Positions 25,966 to 31,834 of a DNA stretch of 40,263 nucleotides are shown here, piece by piece. The notes under the pieces were generated by a model that searched no databases, was not told the origin of the DNA, and worked only from the letters and a program-made list of their open reading frames with translations. The translations under genes were made by a program, and so were the position numbers. Every line of letters starts with the position of its first letter. Positions within the stretch are counted from its first letter, which is position 1. The DNA is from Opitutaceae bacterium (lineage in GTDB: Bacteria > Verrucomicrobiota > Verrucomicrobiia > Opitutales > Opitutaceae), in the NCBI GenBank assembly GCA_025360455.1, contig JANYCF010000230.1, positions 1 through 40,263 of the forward strand, written 5' to 3'.

Positions 25966-25985
25966 ACCCTCCCTCTTCACTCCTT

Positions 25986-26594
25986 ATGAAACAAAACATC
26001 TCATCCAAACTCACCGGTCTCCTTGCGGTTGGCGCCATGCTGCTGCTCTCCGGTTGCGAAACCGAAACCGACACCCGTACCGTAGATGCCAAAGGGCCGC
26101 AGGCAATCAACACCTCCGCGATCAATTCGCAGGACTGGGCGAACGCGGCGGATCAATTAATCAACTCGCTTCTTTCCGGCGGCGCTTTGGCGAATGCTCC
26201 GCGCACTCCCGCCATTCTGGCTGTGGATCGCGTGATCAATAATACCCAGCTGATGGTTGATACCGATTTGTTGATCAAAAAAATCCGCGTTGCGCTCACC
26301 CAGACCGGCAAGATCGCCATCACCAACACCCTCGGGTTGGGCGAACATGCCGTCGTGGCCAGCGAGGCGGCCGAGCTCGAGGAAATGCAGAGTGGCAAGA
26401 AAGCGAAGGTGCTCGTGCCGGATTATACGCTCTACGCGAAACTCATTCAGCAATCCGACAAGAACGGCAAGGTCACGCAAAACACCTATTCTTTCCAGAT
26501 GTCCCTGGTGCAGGTGAAAACCGGGCTGACCGTGTGGGAAGAAGAGAAGCAAATCGCCAAGCAGACCAAGGGGCCTGGCGCAATCGGTTGGTAA
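25986..26594 (+). CDS. lpoB: LpoB-like lipoprotein, penicillin-binding protein activator
   Basis: Outer-membrane lipoprotein of 202 residues in the LpoB family; in Escherichia coli LpoB spans the periplasm and activates PBP1b for peptidoglycan synthesis. The lipobox is LLLSGC (Cys at about 24). A spacer follows, then the LpoB fold: DWANAADQLINSLL, TPAILAVDRVINNTQLMVDTDLLIKKIRVALTQTGKIAITN, PDYTLYAKLIQQSDKNGKVTQNTYSFQMSLVQVKTGLTVWEEEKQIAKQ. The spacer is short. Last gene of the cluster, with a strong terminator 26 bases after the stop. Whether it activates a PBP in this lineage is inference. Confidence 0.88.
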   Translation: MKQNISSKLTGLLAVGAMLLLSGCETETDTRTVDAKGPQAINTSAINSQDWANAADQLINSLLSGGALANAPRTPAILAVDRVINNTQLMVDTDLLIKKIRVALTQTGKIAITNTLGLGEHAVVASEAAELEEMQSGKKAKVLVPDYTLYAKLIQQSDKNGKVTQNTYSFQMSLVQVKTGLTVWEEEKQIAKQTKGPGAIGW

Positions 26595-26619
26595 TCGCCC
26601 GCGCAATTCCTTTAAAGCA

Positions 26620-26650
26620 AAAGCGCCTTCCTATACGGAAGGCGCTTTTT
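26620..26650. terminator. Rho-independent terminator, bidirectional
   Basis: Perfect stem AAAGCGCCTTCC / GGAAGGCGCTTT with a five-base loop TATAC, followed by a T-run; the A-run on the left gives a T-tract for the opposite strand. It sits between the convergent lpoB-like gene and the minus-strand lipoprotein gene and can serve both. Confidence 0.92.
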
Positions 26651-26707
26651 ATTTAAAAGACAGGATAAACAAATTTTGCGTCCGCTTGGAGCTCGGGCCA
26701 ATCCGGC

Positions 26708-27055
26708 TTATGGGGCTCGTTCGATTGGCTTACCATTCTCATCAACTTCGATTTCCACCGGAATTCTAATGGTGCGTCCATCGGAGGTTTTTTCAATTCG
26801 CCAGGTGCGCACGATCCGGCGCTCATTGGTGAAGGTAGCGTGCGTCGCGGCGGCGGCTCCTTCGACGCCACCGACCACGACTCCAACCACATTGCTCCCC
26901 ACCGCTCCGACAACCGTACCTACGGCATTGCTGACCGCTGGTCCGGGCTGATTGGGATTGGTAACTCGGGCTTCAGTCCCGGCAGAAGTGCAGCCGGTGA
27001 ACAGGGCGGTCGGGAGGAGAACAGCGCAAAAAAGAGCGAGAGGGCGGTTTTTCAT
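26708..27055 (-). CDS. Small glycine-zipper lipoprotein
   Basis: Lipoprotein of 115 residues. Signal peptide with lipobox LFTGC (Cys at about 22), then a glycine-zipper-like stretch VSNAVGTVVGAVGSNVVGVVVGGVEGAAAA (about 41-70) able to enter or pack against a membrane, and a short soluble tail (TFTNERRIVRTWRIEKTSDGRTIRIPVEIEVDENG). The family is not recognised beyond the glycine-zipper class. Convergent with the lpoB-like gene across the shared terminator. ATG at 27055 lies just before the signal peptide. Confidence 0.75.
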   Translation of the reverse strand: MKNRPLALFCAVLLPTALFTGCTSAGTEARVTNPNQPGPAVSNAVGTVVGAVGSNVVGVVVGGVEGAAAATHATFTNERRIVRTWRIEKTSDGRTIRIPVEIEVDENGKPIERAP

Positions 27056-27165
27056 GATGGGTTCGATTTAAACCACCGTACTTTCGGATCATCCGTTTCG
27101 CAATTCCAGAATAAAGTGTTTAGTGGGTAATCTCCTCTCTCTCTTTGTTTCCTGTGGGTCTAAGC

Positions 27166-27282
27166 GGGCGTCTAAAAAGGGTCCATTGGGAGGGTGGGAC
27201 CGCTGGGCCCGCCGCGATTTGCCAGTGAGTGCACCCACAAAACGGCGCGCCCAGCGGTCGCGCCCTCCCTTTTTAGACGCCC
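27166..27282. repeat. Two-stage palindromic repeat, GGCGTCTAAAAAGG family
   Basis: Outer arms GGCGTCTAAAAAGG and CCTTTTTAGACGCC; inner arms GACCGCTGGGCCCGCCG and CGGCGCGCCCAGCGGTC. The loop holds GCGATTTGCCAGTGAGTGC. It lies in the roughly 380-base gap between the glycine-zipper lipoprotein gene and the YhbY gene. The remainder (27283-27434) holds another repeat-like word (CTCCTTGCTGACGCTCGTGG) and no convincing gene. Confidence 0.85.
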
Positions 27283-27434
27283 TCTAATACCTCGGAGCTT
27301 GGGTGCGGAGATCATGAGCAGGGTCGAATGGCTCCGGGCTGGGCTGGGGTCGCGGCGAGTGCCAGCGAGCAGAACGAAAGACTCCTTGCTGACGCTCGTG
27401 GCTACAAGAACAGGAGATCGGTCGCTAAGGACGC

Positions 27435-27743
27435 TCAGCTTTCCGTCAGTAACTTTGAGCCGTCGGCTCCGGCGCGCCAGAAAAGGGCGGTGTGACCCAC
27501 GCTGCCGACGCACAGGGCGGGGGCGGCGGCTTCGACTTGCGTGCACAGGGCGGCGCGGGCGTGGCGATCTTGTCCGCCAGTGAAACGGAGTTTCACCAAC
27601 TCACGGGCATCAAGCAGCCGGTTCAGTTCGAAAAGGAAAGTGGGCGTCATGCCTTCCTTGCCGAGAAGAATGCCGTCAGCCATGGTTTGGCCGAGTCCGC
27701 GCAACTTGGTTTTTTGGGCACCGGTGAGGGAAGGAAGAGTCAT
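27435..27743 (-). CDS. yhbY: YhbY-type CRM-domain RNA-binding protein
   Basis: Small cytoplasmic protein of 102 residues made of one CRS1/YhbY (CRM) domain; bacterial YhbY associates with pre-50S ribosomal particles. The family pattern is clear: SLTGAQKTKLRGLGQTMADGILLGKEGMTPTFLFELNRLLDARELVKLRF, then the C-terminal CVGSVGHTALFWRA, equivalent to the usual VGRVLVLYR strand. The GxxG-like RNA-binding loop lies around LGKEGMT. ATG at 27743 gives the standard length. The next gene upstream on the strand, an RsuA-family synthase, is also a ribosome-related function. Confidence 0.9.
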   Translation of the reverse strand: MTLPSLTGAQKTKLRGLGQTMADGILLGKEGMTPTFLFELNRLLDARELVKLRFTGGQDRHARAALCTQVEAAAPALCVGSVGHTALFWRAGADGSKLLTES

Positions 27744-27818
27744 GGCCTGTTAGAGACGCGAATTTGGGCAAATTGAAAAGAAAATATCCCTGAATCCTAT
27801 CAACGAAAAGGGAGGTCA

Positions 27819-27919
27819 CCACGGAACACACTGAATACACGGAAAATCTGCTTGGAAGGCTGTCGTTATCGATGATCACACTTAGCATAGGGTTCCGTGT
27901 GTTCTGTGTGTTCCGTGGT
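27819..27919. repeat. Inverted repeat of CACGGAACACACTGAA type
   Basis: Left arm CCACGGAACACACTGAATAC and right arm TCCGTGTGTTCTGTGTGTTC are approximate reverse complements around a loop of about 47 bases. In one frame the element translates to TTEHTEHTE, a peptide I recognise as a common spurious product of intergenic repeats in many genomes. It fills the gap between the YhbY and pseudouridine synthase genes. Confidence 0.75.
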
Positions 27920-27939
27920 TAAAAAATTCGATTGGACAG

Positions 27940-28638
27940 CTAGGTGCGGGCGAACTCTTCCAGCGGCAGCTCGCGCCATTGGCCGGCGGGGAGATCGCCT
28001 AATTCCAGATGGCCGAAGCGGCTGCGGTGGAGCGTCACGACTTCGCAACCTTGGCTGGCCAACATTCGCCGCACTTGATGATAACGGCCTTCGGTCAAGG
28101 TCAGTTCGGCTTCGCGGGGGCCGATAATTTTTAATTCGGCCGGGGCGCAGGGCTCTTTTTCGTCCTTCAGCATTAACGTGCCGCTGGCAAAAAGTGGGAT
28201 CAGCGCGGGAGATAAATCGCTGCTCACGGTCGCCCGATAGATTTTCGGCACCTTGTGCTTCGGCGAAGTCAGCCGGTGGACAAGTTCACTTTGATCGGTG
28301 AGGAGAATCAGGCCGCTCGTGTCTTTATCGAGGCGGCCGATGGAGGTGATCTGGGGATTGCGTTGACGCCAGCGGGGCGGAAGCAAGCCGTAGACGCTTG
28401 GGCCTTCCCGGCTATCGTGCGAGCAGACGAGCCCCGTGGGTTTGTGGAGCATCAGCAGCAAACCCTCCAATCGGTCGAGCGGTTCGCCATCGACCTGCAC
28501 GGTGGCGGGGTCGACTTTCTCGCCAAAGTAATCGGCGACCACCCCGGCGACCGTGACGCGGCCTCCGGCGATCCAGGCGCGCGCATCGCGGCGGGAGCAG
28601 TAACCGAGATTGGCGAGGAGTTGATCGAGTCGGCGCAT
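27940..28638 (-). CDS. RsuA/RluB family pseudouridine synthase
   Basis: Cytoplasmic rRNA pseudouridine synthase of 232 residues. N-terminal S4 RNA-binding domain (MRRLDQLLANLGYCSRRDARAWIAGGRVTVAG), then the catalytic domain with LLLMLHKPTGLVCSHD and GRLDKDTSGLILLTD, where Asp104 is the catalytic residue, and the late motif GRYHQVRRMLA. Length and the compact S4 domain favour the RsuA/RluE side over RluB, but the target uridine cannot be assigned by eye. ATG at 28638 is fixed by the S4 start; a longer opening to 28881 is only the complement of the divergent gene. Confidence 0.9.
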   Translation of the reverse strand: MRRLDQLLANLGYCSRRDARAWIAGGRVTVAGVVADYFGEKVDPATVQVDGEPLDRLEGLLLMLHKPTGLVCSHDSREGPSVYGLLPPRWRQRNPQITSIGRLDKDTSGLILLTDQSELVHRLTSPKHKVPKIYRATVSSDLSPALIPLFASGTLMLKDEKEPCAPAELKIIGPREAELTLTEGRYHQVRRMLASQGCEVVTLHRSRFGHLELGDLPAGQWRELPLEEFART

Positions 28639-28721
28639 GCCAATGGTGAAACCGCGAAACGGGCGAAAGACACGAATATTCCGGGGAAAATGTTTTGCGC
28701 CGGTTGCGTCATTCTGTGGCG

Positions 28722-29891
28722 ATGAGACGTATTTCCTCCATGAAATGGTTTTTCCTTCTCTTCGCGGCCTGTTCAGCGGCGGTTTCGCTGTTATCGTTCG
28801 TGCTCGCGCCCGACTGGCGTTGGACGTGGAAACTGGCCATCGTAGTTGGCGAATACGGCCATTGGCTGATCTTGTTTTCACTGGGCTTGGCGGGATTGGC
28901 TTGGGTGAGTACGGAGGGCGCGTGGCGCATTTCCACTTTGTTGTTTTGTGGTATGGCCACCATCGGTTTCCTTCGGCCGGTATTCAGTGCGCGAAGCATC
29001 GCCACTCGTCTGCCGAGTGAAATGCAGGCGGCGTTCGGTGGCGCCGCGCCGACTCGGTCGGGTATTGATTTTGGCCGACTTTATTTTGGTGCTGGTACCA
29101 GCGAAGTGAAGGTGACGACCGAGACATTCGCCCAGAGTGAAGGCGTGGAACTCAAGTTGGATTTCTACGCACCACCGTTGGCGAAGGACACCCGTCAGCG
29201 TCCGGCTTGCCTGATCGTGATTCATGGTGGCGGGTGGGACAGTGGTGACCGCACGCAGTTGGCCGAGTGGAATCAGCATTGGGCGGCGCAAGGCTACGCG
29301 GTGGCTGCGGTGAGTTATCGACTCGCCCCGCGCTCGATTTGGCCGGCGCAACGCGATGATGTGCTGGCGGCCATTGTCTGGTTGAAAGCGCACGCGGATA
29401 CTCTCGGGATTGACCCGACACGGTTGGTTCTCCTCGGGCGTTCGGCGGGCGGACAAATTGCGACGGCGGTGGCGTATGGCGCGAATGATCCCGCGATCCG
29501 CGGGGTAATCGCACTCTACTCGCCGCACGATATGGTGTTTACTTGGTCGGTGTCGCGGGAGGATGACACGCTGAATTCCATTCTGCTCTTGCGGCAATTG
29601 TTTGGTGGTTCGCCCGAGGAGGGGAATCGGGCGCGTTACGAATCAGCGAGTGGGCAATCGCTGGCGCGTGCCGGATCGCCACCGACACTGTTGATCCACG
29701 GCACCCACGACACGCTTGCGTGGTATCGGCACAGTGAGCGATTGACAGCCCGACTGGAGGAACTGCGCGTGCCGCATTATTATTTGCGCCTGCCGTGGGC
29801 GACGCACGGCTTCGACTATAATCGAAACGGCCCCGGCGGTCAGTTGGCGGATTATGCGATCGAGAATTTTATGAAGAGCGTGGCGCGGTGA
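28722..29891 (+). CDS. Membrane-anchored alpha/beta hydrolase, esterase-like
   Basis: Protein of 389 residues. Three hydrophobic segments at about 8-30, 36-62 and 70-90 anchor the N-terminus. From about residue 130 there is an alpha/beta hydrolase of the BD-FAE/hormone-sensitive-lipase type: oxyanion motif HGGGW (168-172), nucleophile Ser241 in GRSAGG, Asp330 (HGTHD) and His362 (WATHGFD). It probably hydrolyses esters such as acetylated or feruloylated sugars; the substrate is unproven. ATG at 28740 is an alternative start. Divergent from the pseudouridine synthase gene with an 83-base gap. The stop is followed by a palindromic repeat. Confidence 0.85.
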   Translation: MRRISSMKWFFLLFAACSAAVSLLSFVLAPDWRWTWKLAIVVGEYGHWLILFSLGLAGLAWVSTEGAWRISTLLFCGMATIGFLRPVFSARSIATRLPSEMQAAFGGAAPTRSGIDFGRLYFGAGTSEVKVTTETFAQSEGVELKLDFYAPPLAKDTRQRPACLIVIHGGGWDSGDRTQLAEWNQHWAAQGYAVAAVSYRLAPRSIWPAQRDDVLAAIVWLKAHADTLGIDPTRLVLLGRSAGGQIATAVAYGANDPAIRGVIALYSPHDMVFTWSVSREDDTLNSILLLRQLFGGSPEEGNRARYESASGQSLARAGSPPTLLIHGTHDTLAWYRHSERLTARLEELRVPHYYLRLPWATHGFDYNRNGPGGQLADYAIENFMKSVAR

Positions 29892-29917
29892 ATAGGCAGC
29901 GACGGCCAGTGCCTGAA

Positions 29918-30000
29918 CTGTAGGAGCGGCTTTATGCCGCGATTCGAACATTCAGTTGCGCCCGTGCCTATTTGATCGGGGCATAAAGCCCCTCCTACAG
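29918..30000. repeat. Palindromic repeat, GTAGGAGCGGC family
   Basis: Inverted repeat with arms CTGTAGGAGCGGCTTTATGC and GGGGCATAAAGCCCCTCCTACAG. Close relative of 37196-37292 and more distantly of 2771-2850. It lies 26 bases after the hydrolase stop, between convergent genes. Confidence 0.88.
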
Positions 30001-30009
30001 TTGGGAGAA

Positions 30010-30045
30010 CTCAGCGCCCGGCGTCCGTCGCGTTGGTTTTGATTC
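30010..30045. repeat. Direct repeat copy of the SMP-30 gene 3' end
   Basis: A 36-base exact copy (CTCAGCGCCC...GGTTTTGATTC) of 30280-30315, which encodes the last 11 residues and stop of the SMP-30 family gene. The two copies are 270 bases apart and bracket two palindromic elements. Confidence 0.9.
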
Positions 30046-30064
30046 TGACGTAGCCGCGGTGCCT

Positions 30065-30097
30065 TTCGGCTTTGCTCAAGGCCCTGAGCATATCGAA
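30065..30097. repeat. Short palindrome TTCGGCTTTGCTCAAGG...CGAA
   Basis: Imperfect inverted repeat centred on CTCAAGGCCCTGAG. The same element type (TCGACTTTGCTCGGGACC...TTGTCGAA) is found nested in the repeat at 31531-31643. Confidence 0.7.
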
Positions 30098-30194
30098 CGG
30101 GGAGCGCAGCGACAATGTGGTCGCTGGCGCAGACCACGCTTTCGCCTTCGGCTCAAGCGCGGCTACAGACATTGATCGGATGGCGTGGATGGGA

Positions 30195-30268
30195 AGGTGG
30201 AACCCGGCCTCCGGACGGGTTGGCTCGATATGCGCAGGAAAAACTCGTCCGGAGGCCGAGTTCCACCC
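30195..30268. repeat. Palindromic repeat, AGGTGGAACCCGG family
   Basis: Inverted repeat with arms AGGTGGAACCCGGCCTCCGG and CCGGAGGCCGAGTTCCACC, nearly identical to 8592-8666 and 14982-15056. It lies immediately downstream of the SMP-30 family gene. Confidence 0.9.
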
Positions 30269-30280
30269 ACGAGAACCCGC

Positions 30281-31423
30281 TCAGCGCCCGGCGTCCGTCG
30301 CGTTGGTTTTGATTCGGAGCAGCCAGTGATTCGCGGTGATGAAAAGCGTTTTGCCGTCAGCTCCGCCGAAGGCGCAGTTGGCCGTGGGCTGGCCGGTGAG
30401 GAGTGAGCCGAGGTGTTTGCCCGCCGGACTGAGAATGACCAGCCCACCGGGACCGGTCGCCCACAGATTGCCGTGCGTGTCGATTTTCATCCCGTCGAAA
30501 CCGCCGCGGCGATGAGTGCGGGCGATGAGTTCAGTAGCGTCAAAAAAGACGCGGCTGCTGGCCACCGAGCCATCGGGTTTCAGCGTGAACGCCATGATAA
30601 CTGGTTTGGGGTCGTGCGTGCTGCCGACGTAGAGCGTGCGTTCGTCGGGTGAAAGCGCGATGCCGTTGGGCCGGTCCAGCTCGCGAGTGATCACGGTGAG
30701 CTTCCCATCGGTACCTAACCGGTAGACGCCGTTGAATGCGATTTGCTGCTTCGTGTCGGAAGGCAGGCCGTAGGGCGGATCGGTGAAGAATAAATTTCCG
30801 GCGCGGTCGAAGCACAGGTCGTTCGGGCTGCTGAAGCGTTTGCCCTCGAACCGGTCCACGATCGTCGAGAAACTTTTCCCGTCCGCGGCCAGACGGGCCA
30901 CGCGGCGATCACCGTGTTGGCAAAGCACCAGTCGGCCTTGGCGATCGAAGGTGAGACCGTTGGAGCCTCGCTCCTTGCCCTTATAGATTGTGCCGGTGAA
31001 ACCGCTGGGTTCTAAAAACACGGAGATGCCGGCGCCGTCCTGCCACTGGTAAACGCGGTTCTCCGGCACGTCGCTAAATAAGAGATGAGCTGGGTCAGCG
31101 ACCCAGAGAGGGCCTTCGGACCAGGTAAATCCTTCCGCCAGTTTTTCCAAGGTCGCGTCGGCGGCGAGCAACGTGTCGAGCGCGGGGTCGAGGCGTTCGA
31201 CGGAGCCGACCGCAGGGTACGGCGCATTCAGTGAGACGATTCCGGCGGGCGGAGGCGTAGTCGTAAGCAGGACTAAGCCGAGTGGATTGTTTGCCGGGTC
31301 GTGGGGTTCGATGGCACCTGGTACCGGGCCCGCTTCTTTTATCGTGATGATCGGCGTGGGCACGTCGGCTAGCAAACCTTGGACGAGCAACAGCGAAGTC
31401 AGGGCTGCAAGGGATAATTTCAT
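30281..31423 (-). CDS. SMP-30/gluconolactonase family protein, exported
   Basis: Exported six-bladed beta-propeller of 380 residues, SMP-30/gluconolaconase/LRE family, likely a calcium-dependent lactonase in the periplasm. Signal peptide MKLSLAALTSLLLVQGLLA. Family motifs: the metal-ligand Glu in FTWSEGPLWVAD, ERGSNGLTFDRQGRLVLCQHGDRRVARL, FSSPNDLCFDRAGNLFFTDPPYG (Asn and Asp ligands), LDRPNGIALSPDERTLYVGS and GGFDGMKIDTHGNLWATGPGGLVI. An N-terminal extension of about 75 residues precedes the first blade. ATG at 31423 begins the signal peptide. Substrate unknown. The last 11 codons are duplicated downstream (30010-30045). Confidence 0.9.
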   Translation of the reverse strand: MKLSLAALTSLLLVQGLLADVPTPIITIKEAGPVPGAIEPHDPANNPLGLVLLTTTPPPAGIVSLNAPYPAVGSVERLDPALDTLLAADATLEKLAEGFTWSEGPLWVADPAHLLFSDVPENRVYQWQDGAGISVFLEPSGFTGTIYKGKERGSNGLTFDRQGRLVLCQHGDRRVARLAADGKSFSTIVDRFEGKRFSSPNDLCFDRAGNLFFTDPPYGLPSDTKQQIAFNGVYRLGTDGKLTVITRELDRPNGIALSPDERTLYVGSTHDPKPVIMAFTLKPDGSVASSRVFFDATELIARTHRRGGFDGMKIDTHGNLWATGPGGLVILSPAGKHLGSLLTGQPTANCAFGGADGKTLFITANHWLLRIKTNATDAGR

Positions 31424-31530
31424 GGGTAGAAAAGAATGAAGGAAATAAAGCACTATTCTTGACTGCGCGCAAGCCGAGGGGTGAGGGCGTTGCCCCATAG
31501 GCGCTCACTTAACACCGCATTCTATTATTT

Positions 31531-31643
31531 GTCATTGCGAGGGAAGCTTGCTGACCGTGGCAATCCAGTCTCTCGACTTTGCTCGGGACCTTGAGCTTGT
31601 CGAAACGGCTGGATTGCTTTGTCGCTGCGCTCCTCGCAATGAC
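31531..31643. repeat. Composite palindrome of GTCATTGCGAGG type with nested element
   Basis: Outer arms GTCATTGCGAGGGAAGC and GCTCCTCGCAATGAC; middle arms GCAATCCAG and CTGGATTGC. Nested within is a second palindrome, TCGACTTTGCTCGGGACC...TTGTCGA (31572-31604), of the type seen at 30065-30097. In translation the outer element gives CHCEERSDKAI, a peptide I recognise as a frequent spurious product of intergenic repeats. Confidence 0.88.
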
Positions 31644-31714
31644 AAGTGTAGTGGAGCCAGCGCTCTAAGTTAGCGCGTATCCCCGTATTTGGTTTCTTCT
31701 CAAATCTGGGCTGG

Positions 31715-31765
31715 GTAGGTGGCGCGCTGGTCGCGCCACGTTGCGAGGCAAGCTCGCAACCCACC
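31715..31765. repeat. Adjacent hairpins GTGGCGCGC...GCGCCAC and GTTGCGAG...CTCGCAAC
   Basis: Two short perfect or near-perfect hairpins in tandem, GGTGGCGCGCTGGTCGCGCCAC and GTTGCGAGGCAAGCTCGCAAC, just downstream of the TonB receptor gene. The wider gap 31424-31834 holds no gene. Confidence 0.75.
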
Positions 31766-31834
31766 AGTGCAAGCATGCGAGGCAAGTGGTCGATGTCGCT
31801 TTCACTCGGGTAACGCAACCTACGAGTGAGGCTT

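Noticed and set aside
27172-27546. Minus-strand frame of 124 codons downstream of the YhbY gene
   Set aside because: It overlaps the yhbY coding region in another frame and is otherwise made of the 27166-27282 palindrome and neighbouring repeat words; Arg/Ser-rich composition and no domain pattern.
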